Position numbers and translations under genes: made by a program. Below the pieces are notes generated by a model, which was not told where the DNA came from, ran no database searches, and saw only the letters and a list, made by a program, of their open reading frames with translations. Below are positions 17,421 to 27,061 of a stretch of 64,000 nt of DNA, in pieces. Source of the stretch: Moorena producens 3L (GTDB taxonomy: Bacteria > Cyanobacteriota > Cyanobacteriia > Cyanobacteriales > Coleofasciculaceae); contig NZ_GL890825.1 in assembly GCF_000211815.1 (NCBI RefSeq), positions 293,386 to 357,385 of the forward strand. The letters are read 5' to 3'. Position 1 is the first letter of the stretch, and every line of letters starts with the position of its first letter.

Positions 17421-20400
17421 ATGTTTCGATCTATGTTGCCAGTGGATGATATTGCTAAGCGGATTGCCAATCTCTCCCCCGAAAAACGCGCCCTTCTTGA
17501 GTTGCAGCTGCAAAAGAGGAAAGGGTTAAAAGAACCTATTGCTATTATCGGGATTGGCTGCCGCTTTCCAGGTGCCTCTTCCCCAAACTCCTTCTGGCAA
17601 CTGCTCAAAAATGGTGTGGATGCTATTACTGAAGTGCCACCAGACCGTTGGGATATCCAGAAATTTTACGACGGGGATCCCACCGCACCAGGCAAAATGT
17701 ATTGCCGTTATGGTGGTTTCCTAGGGCATGTTGATCAATTTGATCCAGAATTCTTTGGCATTGCTCCTCGGGAAGCTACCTATATCGACCCCCAGCAGCG
17801 ACTACTGTTGGAAGTAATTTGGGAAGCACTAGAGGATGCAGGCCAAGTGCCTAGCCAAATCAGTGGAAGCCAAACGGGGGTCTTTGTTGGCATTTCCACT
17901 AATGATTATGGTCAGCTGCTCCTCCAAAGTCCAGAGGTGGTGGATACCTATACCAATACTGGTGTAGCTTCCACTATGGCAGCTAATCGCATTTCCTACC
18001 TACTGAATTTAAAAGGGCCAAGTCTAACGGTTGATACCGCTTGCTCCTCATCCCTAGTGGCAATTCATTTGGCTTGTCAGAGTATATGGAATGGTGAGTC
18101 AACCCTAGCCCTAGCAGGGGGAGTGAATTTGATGCTAACCCCAGTGGTGACGGTTGGGTTGAGTAAGTTAACGGCTTTATCTCCTGATGGTCGCTGTAAG
18201 GCATTTGATTCCCGTGCCAATGGCTTTGTCAGGGGCGAGGGGGCTGGGGTGATAGTAGTAAAGCCCCTATCCAAAGCCCTGATCGATAAAGATCCAATTT
18301 ATGCTGTGATTCGAGGCAGTGCGGTTAACCAAGATGGGCGCACTAATGGGCTAACGGCTCCTAGTAGAGATGCTCAGGAAGCTGTTCTAGTCTCGGCCTA
18401 CCAGCAAGCGGGCATTTCACCGTCAGATGTGCAGTATGTAGAAACCCATGGAACCGGAACCCTACTGGGAGACCCGATTGAAGCGATGGCCTTGGGAAAT
18501 GTCCTAAAACGCGATCGCCTTTGGCGCGGCTTCGCCGATCGCGAAGCGGTTCTTTTGGAACATAACTCTGATAACAACTCTGATAACAACTCTGATAACA
18601 ACTCTGATAACTACGGTGCGTTATCCGGTGCGTTATCCGGTGCGTTATTAACGCACCCTACCAACAAGCCTGTTGCTATTGGCTCGGTCAAATCTAATAT
18701 CGGTCATCTAGAAGCAGCTGCTGGTATTGCTAGTTTGATCAAAGTCGCCCTATCCCTCAAGCACCAAGAACTTTTACCAAGCCTCCATTTCCAGGAGCCA
18801 AATCCCCATATTCCCTTTGATGAACTGCCCCTGCGAGTACAGCAGCAGTGGGAGCCTTGGCCATGGGATGTTATTCCGCCATTTGCTGGTGTAAGTTCTT
18901 TCGGTTTTGGAGGAACCAATGCTCATGTGGTGCTACAAGGAGCGCCAGACTTGACAAAAGCGACAAGTAATGATAAAGAAAAAAAATCTCAAGATCAAAA
19001 CGATCAAGAGCAAAACTATCATCTATTTACCTTGTCTGCCAAAACGGCAACCGCCCTGCAAGCCCTAGGAAAGCGATACATAGACTTCATAGCATCTGAG
19101 CCATCAAGCACACTGGCAGATATTTGTTTGACCAGCAATAAAGGGCGATCGCATTTTAACTATCGTCTAGCCCTCCTAGTCCAATCCACTGACCAGTTGC
19201 AGCAACAACTGACCAAGTTGACACAAAGCGAAACGATTTCGGATAAAATAGCACAAAATAGCCCTACTCCCCCCGAAATCGTTTTCCTCTTTACCGGTCA
19301 AGGCTCTCAGTATAGTGGTATGGGACGGCAACTCTACGAAACCCAACCAATATTTGCTGGCTATCTCGACCAATGCGCCGAAATTCTGCAATCCTATTTA
19401 GAACAGCCGTTACTGGATGTGCTGTATGCGGAAATCTTCAGCGACAACAGTGACAACTCAACATTAAATCAAACGGCCTACACCCAACCAGCATTATTTG
19501 CTCTAGAATACTCCCTGGCTCAGTTATGGCGGTCTTGGGGCATCGAACCAACCGTGGTTATGGGTCATAGTGTTGGGGAATATGTGGCAGCAACTGTAGC
19601 AGGAGTCTTTAGCTTAGAAGATGGGCTAAAGCTGATTGCCCAAAGAGCGCGTTTGATGCAACAGTTGCCAGAAGGTGGTGAGATGGCGGTGGTGTTGACC
19701 AATGAGCAGCAGGTAACTGAGGCAATTCAAGCCCTATCCGACAAAGTCTCAATCGCTGCCATTAACGGTCCGGAAAATATTGTGATTTCTGGGGAAAGTG
19801 AGGCGGTTCAAACCGTGATAGCCCGACTACGCTCTCAAAAGGTCAAATCACTAAAGTTGCCAGTCTCTCATGCCTTCCATTCTGCCCTCATGCAACCAAT
19901 GGTGGCAGATTTTGCCCAGGTATTATCGGAAATATCCTTACATCCCCCGCAAATAGAGATAATCTCGAATCTAACTGGAAAATTAGCTACTGCCGCGATC
20001 GCTACGACCGAGTATTGGTGTGACCATGTCCGTGGGTCCGTTAAATTTTACCAGAGCATGGAAACCCTGTATCAACAGGGTTATCATCTGTGTGTGGAAG
20101 TAGGACCGAAGCCTAGCCTATTGGGAATGGGCAAAGCCTGCTTACCGAAAGGAAAGCTCACAGCTATACCAAGTTTGCGCCCAGGAAAACCAGATAGTCA
20201 GCAAATGCTGGAAAGTTTGGCAAGCCTATATAAACATGGCGCATCAGTAGACTGGGGAAGATTCCATCAGCATAACCCCGGTCGTCTAGTTTCCCTACCC
20301 ACTTATCCTTTTGAACGGCAACGGTATTGGCTAGATACCACTTCAGTAAAACCATTATCCCCGATTTCCTATGGCCAACTATCCACTCCCTCCTATGGGG

Positions 20401-23400
20401 ATTGGTTGTATGAGATAGCATGGCGACCTAAGGATGTAGATTCATCTGATGTATCTACTGATATATCTACATCTAGTACAACTTGGTTGATTTTTGCTGA
20501 TCAAGGCGGCTTTGGAGAAACATTTGGAGAAACATTAATTCAACAGCTGGAAGCAAAATGCCAAAAGGTTTTGCTAATTTCCCGTGGTTCAAGCTATGAA
20601 CAATTACAAGCAAACCATTACCAAATTAACCCAGCGCAACCGCAACAGTTTCAGCGTCTGTTAGCTCAAGAAGTCGAATCCCTAACAGCAACATCTGTGA
20701 TTGTGGTTCATATGTGGAGTTTAGATACTCCCGCACTGGACGGATTCCAAACATTTCCCCTAGATGTAACCTTAGAAAACGGTTGTGGTAGTGTCTTGCA
20801 TCTGCTGCAAGCTTTGGTGAAAGCAGAATTAGCTCAATCCCCCCGTCTGTGGTTAGTTACCGAGGGCACCCAACCGGCAGGTAAGACAAAAAAATCCTTA
20901 CGGATTGCCCAGTCTCCCCTATGGGGTTTAGGTGCTGTTATTGCCCAAGAACATCCGGAACTCTGGGGAGGGATAATAGACCTAGAACCAAGCCAAGACT
21001 CAGCACTGAGCACTGAGCAGCACTACCAAGAGCAATCATTAATGGTGCTCAAGCAGATATTACGGCCAGAGGGAGAAAACCAATTGGTTTTGAGGGATGG
21101 ACAAACCTATGTGCCTCGACTGATTCATCAACAGCAACAGTCCCAACTTGCTAGCTCACCATTGCAGCTAAAACCAGATAGCACCTATTTAATTACTGGT
21201 GGTTTGGGGTCACTGGGGTTAAAGGTAGCTGAATGGATGGTAGGCAAGGGCGCAAGGTATTTAGTACTGGTAGGACGAAGCCAACCAAATCCTAGGGCGT
21301 CAGAAATAATAAAGAAATTAGAAGAACAAGGTGTGATGGTAGTCCTGGAGCAGGTGGATGTATCCCAGGAAGCACAAGTTAGGGACTGTCTCAACAGAAT
21401 TCAGGTTTCCCTACCCCCCCTCAAAGGAATTATCCATGGTGCAGGGGTCCTAGAGGATGGGGTGCTGCTGCATCAAGATTGGGCAAAATTTGCCAAGGTG
21501 ATGAAACCGAAGGTTGAGGGAGCCTGGAATTTACACAGGTTGACTCAGGATATAGCCCTAGACTTATTTGTACTATTTTCTTCGGCTACTTCTATCCTAG
21601 GTACCCCTGGTCAAGGAAACTATTCCGCAGCTAACGGATTTTTAGATAGCCTAAGCCATTATCGACAAGGCCAAGGTAGCCCAGCTTTAAGTATTAATTG
21701 GGGACCTTGGGCTGAGATGGGTTTAGCCGCTGGCGTCGGTAAACGGATGGCAATGCTGGGAATCGAGCCAATTCAAGCACCACAGGGATTACAGATACTC
21801 GAACAACTTCTTCTGGCACAAGATGGGGCTCAGGTGGGGGTATTACCGGTGGAGTGGTCAAAGTTAAAAGAACGACTACCGATAGAGTTACCGTTATTCC
21901 TATCAGAGGTAATCACAACAGAAACACTACCGCCTCAGGGGGATGGGGAAAACGACAATTCTGGGATTTTTGATCAACTGCTCGCCAGTACAACAACCCA
22001 ACGGGAAGAGTTATTAAAAGATTACCTTAAGCAACAGATTGCTAAGGCTTTAGGGATAAGTCGGGAAATCTCAGGGTCGAGCAACCTGATGGATTTGGGT
22101 GCTGATTCCTTAATGATTGTAGAGGTACTCAATTCTTGTAAGAAAGACCTGAAGATAACTCTTTATCCTAGGGAGTTTTATGAGCGACCAACGATTACGG
22201 CTCTAGCTGAGTACTTGGCTTTGGAGATGGAACGGCTTCATCAGCCCCAGCCAACCCAAACCTCATTGACCACTACTAGTCTCTCAGATATTAAGAATTG
22301 GGCTAATCCTTGGGCATGGAATAACAATAGCGAACGCAATTTTACCAAACCCAGCCAGCGCAATCGGAGCATGGTGTTTTTGCTCTGTAGCCCTCGGTCA
22401 GGCTCTACGTTACTGCGGGTGATGCTAGCTGGTCATCGGGATTTATTCTGTCCACCAGAATTACACCTATTGCCCTTTGACACTATGGCTGAGCGCAATC
22501 AATCCCTAGGTTCAACTCACTTAGGAGAAGGGTTAGCGCGAGCTTTCATGGAAATCATGAACCTAGATGCCGAAGCAAGTACAACACTGGTAGAGGAGAT
22601 AACGGAGCAAGATTGGTCAATTCAGAAGGTTTATGGCAGGTTACAGGAACTAACGGGTAAACGTACTCTTGTGGATAAGTCTCCTACCTATGCTGGCAGT
22701 CTGGAAACCCTAAGGCACGCGGAAGATTTATTTGAAGAAGCGAAGTATATTCATCTGGTACGTCATCCCTATGCTGTAATTGATTCGTTCGTGAAAAATC
22801 GGATGGATAAAATCCTTGGTTTTGATGAGGTGGACCCTTATTGGCTAGCAGAGCAAGTTTGGACAACCTGTAACCGTAATATCCTAGACTTCTTCGAGGA
22901 AATTGCACCATCTAATCATCATTTAGTGTATTACGAGGAACTAGTCAAGCAACCTGCTTTGGTGATGGCAAAGTTGTGTGAGTTTCTGGGTATTCCTTTT
23001 GATGAGGCGGTTTTAGAACCCTATCAAGGTCAGCGGATGACCGATGGCGTTCATCCCCAATCCCTACCGGTAGATGACCCCAATTTCCGCAACCATAACC
23101 AAATTGATTCGACTTTGGGAGAAGTTTGGCGGCAAATCCAGTTGCCCCGGCCTTTGGGGAAATTTGCGGAAGAGGTGGCGACACGGTTAGATTATCAATT
23201 GCCGTTACTGGTTGAACCTTCAGCCCAACCAGCCAACCTACCCGACTCGAACCCGAAGGGCGAACAACCTTCTAACCTTCAACCTTCTAACCTTCAACCT
23301 TCTAACCTTCAACCTTCTAACCTTCAACCTCCTAACCTTGGCCAAAAGGCCACGCTACGCGAAGAACTTGAACCGATGCAAGAGTCTTATCTAGACGTGC

Positions 23401-24266
23401 GGGGTTTACAGCTTTGTCTGTGTAGTTGGGGTCCGGCGGATGGAGAATTAATCCTATGTGTCCATGGTGTGTTAGAACATGGAGCGGCTTGGGAAGAAAT
23501 TGCCCGTCCCTTAGCAAGTATGGGATATCGAGTCGTTGCACCTGACCAGCGAGGCCATGGACTTTCCCAGCATGTAGGTATGGGAGGGTCTTATCAATTA
23601 ATTGACTACTTAGGGGATTTGGATGCGATCGCCTTTGGCACGGCAGAGCCGAACGCAAAGGCACTGACAGACCAGCCATTTATTCTAGTCGGTCATTCCA
23701 TGGGGGCTGTAGTTGCTGCCACCTTTGCCAGTGTCAGACCGGAAAAGGTCAAATCCTTACTATTGCTGGAGCCCGTGCTACCAGGAGAACAGAAGGACGA
23801 TCAAACCGCTCAAAATATAGCAACCCACTTAGATTATCTAGCATCCCCACCCCAACACCAGGTCTTTGCGGATATCGAAGCTGCTGCTAATCGTCTGCGC
23901 CGCTTAACCCCCAACCTCTCTGAAGAATTAGCTTTAAAACATGCTCAGCGACTTACCGAACCTTTTGATGGTGGTGTACGTTGGCGCTGGGATCCAAGAC
24001 TGCAAATTCGTACGGGAATTGGTTTAAGTGGAACAGGTTTTAATCGGGATAAATACACACAGCTACTGAGTCAAATTAAAGCTCCCACTACCTTAGTTTA
24101 TGGCAATAATAGCAACTTTAACCGACCCGAAGACCTAGCCTTACAACAAGCTGCAATACCTCACGCTAAAACAGTCAAACTATCAGGAGGACATAACCTC
24201 CATGTCGATGCACCAGATGCTATAGTTGCAATTATCGCCGAAAAGCGATTAAACCTGAAAAATTAA
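17421..24266 (+). CDS. Olefin synthase type I PKS (KS-AT-KR-ACP-ST-TE)
   Basis: A 2281-residue polyketide synthase. KS (about 37-500) with Cys208 (DTACSSS), His343 (ETHGTGT) and His429 (NIGH). AT (about 620-930) with GHSVGEY (Ser717) and HAFHS, which predicts malonyl-CoA. KR (about 1250-1440) with TGGLGSLG and GNYSAANGF. ACP with Ser1563 (LGADSLM). Sulfotransferase (from 1651, CSPRSGSTLLR) using PAPS. Thioesterase (from about 1990) with GHSMG (Ser2093). Known Ols chemistry: one malonyl extension, beta-keto reduction, sulfation of the beta-hydroxyl, then hydrolysis with decarboxylation and loss of sulfate gives a 1-alkene. Odd: the two KS His are 86 residues apart because about 46 residues of repeat (NSDN units, GALS units) are inserted near 18520-18664; the ST-TE linker holds NLQPS repeats and a palindromic element. 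Confidence 0.95.
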   Translation: MFRSMLPVDDIAKRIANLSPEKRALLELQLQKRKGLKEPIAIIGIGCRFPGASSPNSFWQLLKNGVDAITEVPPDRWDIQKFYDGDPTAPGKMYCRYGGFLGHVDQFDPEFFGIAPREATYIDPQQRLLLEVIWEALEDAGQVPSQISGSQTGVFVGISTNDYGQLLLQSPEVVDTYTNTGVASTMAANRISYLLNLKGPSLTVDTACSSSLVAIHLACQSIWNGESTLALAGGVNLMLTPVVTVGLSKLTALSPDGRCKAFDSRANGFVRGEGAGVIVVKPLSKALIDKDPIYAVIRGSAVNQDGRTNGLTAPSRDAQEAVLVSAYQQAGISPSDVQYVETHGTGTLLGDPIEAMALGNVLKRDRLWRGFADREAVLLEHNSDNNSDNNSDNNSDNYGALSGALSGALLTHPTNKPVAIGSVKSNIGHLEAAAGIASLIKVALSLKHQELLPSLHFQEPNPHIPFDELPLRVQQQWEPWPWDVIPPFAGVSSFGFGGTNAHVVLQGAPDLTKATSNDKEKKSQDQNDQEQNYHLFTLSAKTATALQALGKRYIDFIASEPSSTLADICLTSNKGRSHFNYRLALLVQSTDQLQQQLTKLTQSETISDKIAQNSPTPPEIVFLFTGQGSQYSGMGRQLYETQPIFAGYLDQCAEILQSYLEQPLLDVLYAEIFSDNSDNSTLNQTAYTQPALFALEYSLAQLWRSWGIEPTVVMGHSVGEYVAATVAGVFSLEDGLKLIAQRARLMQQLPEGGEMAVVLTNEQQVTEAIQALSDKVSIAAINGPENIVISGESEAVQTVIARLRSQKVKSLKLPVSHAFHSALMQPMVADFAQVLSEISLHPPQIEIISNLTGKLATAAIATTEYWCDHVRGSVKFYQSMETLYQQGYHLCVEVGPKPSLLGMGKACLPKGKLTAIPSLRPGKPDSQQMLESLASLYKHGASVDWGRFHQHNPGRLVSLPTYPFERQRYWLDTTSVKPLSPISYGQLSTPSYGDWLYEIAWRPKDVDSSDVSTDISTSSTTWLIFADQGGFGETFGETLIQQLEAKCQKVLLISRGSSYEQLQANHYQINPAQPQQFQRLLAQEVESLTATSVIVVHMWSLDTPALDGFQTFPLDVTLENGCGSVLHLLQALVKAELAQSPRLWLVTEGTQPAGKTKKSLRIAQSPLWGLGAVIAQEHPELWGGIIDLEPSQDSALSTEQHYQEQSLMVLKQILRPEGENQLVLRDGQTYVPRLIHQQQQSQLASSPLQLKPDSTYLITGGLGSLGLKVAEWMVGKGARYLVLVGRSQPNPRASEIIKKLEEQGVMVVLEQVDVSQEAQVRDCLNRIQVSLPPLKGIIHGAGVLEDGVLLHQDWAKFAKVMKPKVEGAWNLHRLTQDIALDLFVLFSSATSILGTPGQGNYSAANGFLDSLSHYRQGQGSPALSINWGPWAEMGLAAGVGKRMAMLGIEPIQAPQGLQILEQLLLAQDGAQVGVLPVEWSKLKERLPIELPLFLSEVITTETLPPQGDGENDNSGIFDQLLASTTTQREELLKDYLKQQIAKALGISREISGSSNLMDLGADSLMIVEVLNSCKKDLKITLYPREFYERPTITALAEYLALEMERLHQPQPTQTSLTTTSLSDIKNWANPWAWNNNSERNFTKPSQRNRSMVFLLCSPRSGSTLLRVMLAGHRDLFCPPELHLLPFDTMAERNQSLGSTHLGEGLARAFMEIMNLDAEASTTLVEEITEQDWSIQKVYGRLQELTGKRTLVDKSPTYAGSLETLRHAEDLFEEAKYIHLVRHPYAVIDSFVKNRMDKILGFDEVDPYWLAEQVWTTCNRNILDFFEEIAPSNHHLVYYEELVKQPALVMAKLCEFLGIPFDEAVLEPYQGQRMTDGVHPQSLPVDDPNFRNHNQIDSTLGEVWRQIQLPRPLGKFAEEVATRLDYQLPLLVEPSAQPANLPDSNPKGEQPSNLQPSNLQPSNLQPSNLQPPNLGQKATLREELEPMQESYLDVRGLQLCLCSWGPADGELILCVHGVLEHGAAWEEIARPLASMGYRVVAPDQRGHGLSQHVGMGGSYQLIDYLGDLDAIAFGTAEPNAKALTDQPFILVGHSMGAVVAATFASVRPEKVKSLLLLEPVLPGEQKDDQTAQNIATHLDYLASPPQHQVFADIEAAANRLRRLTPNLSEELALKHAQRLTEPFDGGVRWRWDPRLQIRTGIGLSGTGFNRDKYTQLLSQIKAPTTLVYGNNSNFNRPEDLALQQAAIPHAKTVKLSGGHNLHVDAPDAIVAIIAEKRLNLKN

Positions 24267-24279
24267 AAATTGAAAAGGT

Positions 24280-24448
24280 AACAAGTAACAGGTAAAAGGT
24301 AACAGCTAAATTTAACAATATCCATTACCAACTATAGCATTTTTCATAGCTATGAGGTACACATTATTTTTTCCCTATTGCCTCTTGCCTCTTGCCTATT
24401 GCCTATTGCCTCTTGCCTATTGCCTCTTCCCTGCTCCCTGCTCCCTCC
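24280..24448. repeat. Heptamer arrays (GGTAACA and TTGCCTC/TTGCCTA)
   Basis: aaggtaacaagtaacaggta-type units at 24280-24310 and about ten ttgcctc/ttgccta/tccctgc units at 24378-24448 fill the gap before the third gene of the olefin locus. Between them, at 24336-24362, lies tatagcatttttcatagctatgaggta, a word also seen at 38400-38427. Confidence 0.8.
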
Positions 24449-24461
24449 GCTATACTAACAA

Positions 24462-25385
24462 ATGACTAATTTAGAGCTTTTCTGGGAAATACCCTTATCC
24501 ATACTCTCTTTCATATTTTCCCGCATCCTAAGATTTGTGATGCAAACCATCGGAGGATACTTTACCTCCAAAAAAAACACTAAAAATCTCCAGTGGCAAC
24601 TCGTATCAGCCGAGTTTTTAAAAAAGCCCATCAAATTAATTTGGGCAATGAGTCGAGCTCGTTGGAATCTTCACGCTATTATTTCTCTAGTTGGACCGAT
24701 TCAGGTCAAAGAGCTAATTAGCTTTGATGCCAGTGCAGCTAAACAATCAGCCCAATCCTGGACATTAGTAGTTTACAGTCTACCAGATTTTGAAACCATC
24801 ACTAATATCAGCTCCCTGACCGTATCCGGAGAAAACCAATGGGAATCCGTGATCTTAAAACCAGGTAAATACTTATTAGGTTTGCGGTATTATCACTGGT
24901 CAGAGACAGTAGAGCAACCTACTGTTAAAGCAGATGGTGTTAAAGTCGTAGATGCCAAGCAAATTCACGCCCCTACTGATATCAACAGCTTTTACCGTGA
25001 CCTAATTAAACGAAAAAATTGGCTTCATGTCTGGTTAAATTATTATGTCTTCAACCTGTTGCACTTTAAGCAATGGTTACCCCAGGCATTTGTTAAAAAA
25101 GTATTCTTACCTGTACCGAATCCAGAAACCAAATTTTACTATGGTGCCTTGAAAAAGGGAGAATCGATTCAATTTAAACTAGCACCATCCTTGTTAACAA
25201 GCCATGATCTTTACTACAGCTTGTACAGCCGTGAATGCTTTCCGCTAGATTGGTACAAAATTACTGAAGGGGAACATAGAACATCTGCTAGTGAGCAGAA
25301 GTCTATTTATATTGTTCGGATTCATCCGAAATTTGAGCGAAACGCTTTATTTGAAAATAGTTGGGTGAAGATAGCCGTTGTTTGA
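24462..25385 (+). CDS. Conserved protein of unknown function next to olefin synthase
   Basis: A 307-residue protein with no known enzymatic motif that I can see. The N-terminus (about 5-35) is a hydrophobic, amphipathic segment (IPLSILSFIFSRILRFVMQTIGGYF) suggesting membrane association. The remainder is a beta-rich soluble region (WTLVVYSLPDFETI, WESVILKPGKYLLGLRYYHWSE, FYYGALKKGESIQFKLAPSLL). From memory a protein of this kind (I believe called DUF6208) follows Ols genes in other cyanobacteria; this could not be checked. Same strand and position downstream of the PKS suggest a shared function, for example handling of the hydrophobic alkene product at the membrane (inference). Confidence 0.7.
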   Translation: MTNLELFWEIPLSILSFIFSRILRFVMQTIGGYFTSKKNTKNLQWQLVSAEFLKKPIKLIWAMSRARWNLHAIISLVGPIQVKELISFDASAAKQSAQSWTLVVYSLPDFETITNISSLTVSGENQWESVILKPGKYLLGLRYYHWSETVEQPTVKADGVKVVDAKQIHAPTDINSFYRDLIKRKNWLHVWLNYYVFNLLHFKQWLPQAFVKKVFLPVPNPETKFYYGALKKGESIQFKLAPSLLTSHDLYYSLYSRECFPLDWYKITEGEHRTSASEQKSIYIVRIHPKFERNALFENSWVKIAVV

Positions 25386-25441
25386 AGTATTACCTACTAT
25401 AGCAGTTATCAATTGGGTGAGCTACAAAGTCTTCGGTTTTA

Positions 25442-25554
25442 GGGAGTAGGGAGTAGGGAGTAGGGAGTAGGGAGTAGGGAGTAGGGAGTAGGGAGTAGGG
25501 AGTAGGGAGTAGGGAGTAGGGAGTAGGGAGTAGGGAGTAGGGAGTAGGGAGTAG
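25442..25554. repeat. Pure heptamer array (GGGAGTA) x about 16
   Basis: Sixteen nearly perfect tandem copies of gggagta with no variant until the last unit (gtagcgg). Such purity suggests recent expansion and makes it a likely length-variable site. It lies between the convergent olefin-locus gene and histidine kinase gene. Just before it, 25391-25424, is a copy of the dispersed word tatagcagttatcaattgggtgag. Confidence 0.95.
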
Positions 25555-25685
25555 CGGTAATAAAATTGAATGTACCTCATAAGTGCGATAAACGCGATAA
25601 TCTTTATTGATAACTATATAATTATAAGGAATTTTTCAGGATTATAGATTAATAGTTAAAGGGATGCCCTATAGAATTTAGGATA

Positions 25686-26546
25686 TTACTCTGAGAGTAG
25701 CTCGATCGGCAACATTACTGTAAAAGTCGTCTTTCCTGGCACAGACTCCACCAAAATCTGACCCTGATGTTTATCCACAATCTTTTTAACAATATCTAGC
25801 CCCAAACCACTCCCTTCTCCAGGGGGTTTAGTGGTAAAAAAAGGCTGAAATATTTTTGGTATAACCTCCGGGGGAATTCCTTTACCACTATCAGTGAAAC
25901 TGACTTTTATCTGATCATCCTCCTTTCTAACATCAATGGTTAAGCTTCCCTTACTATCCATAGCTTGAATGCCATTATGAATTAAGTTCGTCCAAACTTG
26001 ATTAAGTTGGTCGGAATAGCAAAGAATAGCAGGCAAGGAATAGTCATAATTTCTAATCACTTCGACCCCGTATTTTAGTTGATTATAATAGAGAGTTAAA
26101 ATAGTTTCAATCCCTTCAATAATATTTGCTTCTATTTTGTTACCACTAGAATCATCATGGGCATAAGTTTTCAGGGCAAACACCACTTTAGCAGCTCGTT
26201 CAGCAGCGGTAACAATGTTACGGGTACTGGTTTGGAGATTAGCAAATTGATAGGCAGTTTGTAAAATTTTTTCTCCCTCTGGGTCTTTGAGAAGGGGCAA
26301 CAAAGGCTCTAGGTCATCCGAAACCCCAATTCCCACTAAAATATTGGCGAGTTTTGCTGCTTTCTCAATCGAGTGGGATGTCATCTGGCCAGTCAAGGCT
26401 CTTCTGATTTGACGTTGTTCCCGAGTAGATAAAGGGGTCGTTTGTTGGCTCGACCGTTCTAGTAAGGTAAAGAAATCCGACTGACGTTCCTTGGAAAGTG
26501 CTTGAAAAAAGGAAGGTATAGCAGTGTCACGAATTTTCCTGATCAA
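25686..26546 (-). CDS. Sensor histidine kinase-like ATPase, possibly N-terminally truncated
   Basis: A 286-residue protein. The C-terminal half is a HATPase domain with N box WTNLIHNGIQAM, G1 FTDSGKGIP, F box IFQPFFTTKPPGEGSG and G2 GLGLDIVKKIVDKHQGQI. The N-terminal part (LQTSTRNIVTAAERAAKVVFALKTYAHDD) corresponds to the helical region before the ATPase in a group of cyanobacterial kinases; a classical H-box His is not obvious. Family relatives usually have a sensor or cNMP-binding domain in front, and the first start available here is a TTG at 26546 preceded by an in-frame TAG a few codons upstream, so the sensor part may be lost. Signal and partner regulator are unknown. Confidence 0.75.
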   Translation of the reverse strand: MIRKIRDTAIPSFFQALSKERQSDFFTLLERSSQQTTPLSTREQRQIRRALTGQMTSHSIEKAAKLANILVGIGVSDDLEPLLPLLKDPEGEKILQTAYQFANLQTSTRNIVTAAERAAKVVFALKTYAHDDSSGNKIEANIIEGIETILTLYYNQLKYGVEVIRNYDYSLPAILCYSDQLNQVWTNLIHNGIQAMDSKGSLTIDVRKEDDQIKVSFTDSGKGIPPEVIPKIFQPFFTTKPPGEGSGLGLDIVKKIVDKHQGQILVESVPGKTTFTVMLPIELLSE

Positions 26547-27061
26547 AAATCCCAGGGAGTGTGGAAACCCCGCCTATGGGCGACCGGGGAAGAGAAATGA
26601 GAGACCGGGGCGGAAAAACGAGCCGGGGTATTTATTCCCCGTCAGCTTCTTATGATGTGGATATTCAATGGTATTACATCCCAATCTTCCCCATCCTCTT
26701 GTTCAGATCTCTATTTTCCCCAGTAATTCACCAATCTGGGAAAGTTTCCGGTCAATAGCAATGACAGTATGTCTAGATTTGGGGATTAAGCCAAGGCTGC
26801 ACGAGATTAGCCCTACGCCTACTAATAATATCGTTGCCGTTTACATCGTCAATTGTAAACAGTGATGGGGAGATGGAGAGATGGTGGGATGGGGAGAGCG
26901 TCAATTGAGGCAAATCCAAGTTGTCAAAAATTCTAATGCTACGAGATTTGATATAAGAGAAGCGTGGGATTCGCATCTCATTTTGATGGTAAGCTAATCT
27001 TGAGTTATGGCCTGTAATCTGACCCAGAAACCCACTGACCATTGACTAATGACCAGTAACT
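26547..27061. other. Divergent gap without recognisable genes
   Basis: About 515 bases between the kinase (minus) and accA (plus). It contains a short repetitive region gagatggggagagatgg near 26870-26900 and gagaccgggg units near 26580-26630. No gene, RNA or clear promoter can be supported; accA control elements presumably lie in the last 100 bases. Confidence 0.45.

Noticed and set aside
14968..24266. A secondary-metabolite (toxin-type) polyketide cluster
   Set aside because: The exact domain order FAAL-ACP / KS-AT-KR-ACP-ST-TE with a single extension module is that of olefin synthase; no tailoring, NRPS or export genes accompany it.
25442..25554. Possible CRISPR-like array
   Set aside because: The repeat is a 7-nt pure tandem without spacers; no cas genes occur in the window and none of the arrays has unique spacers.
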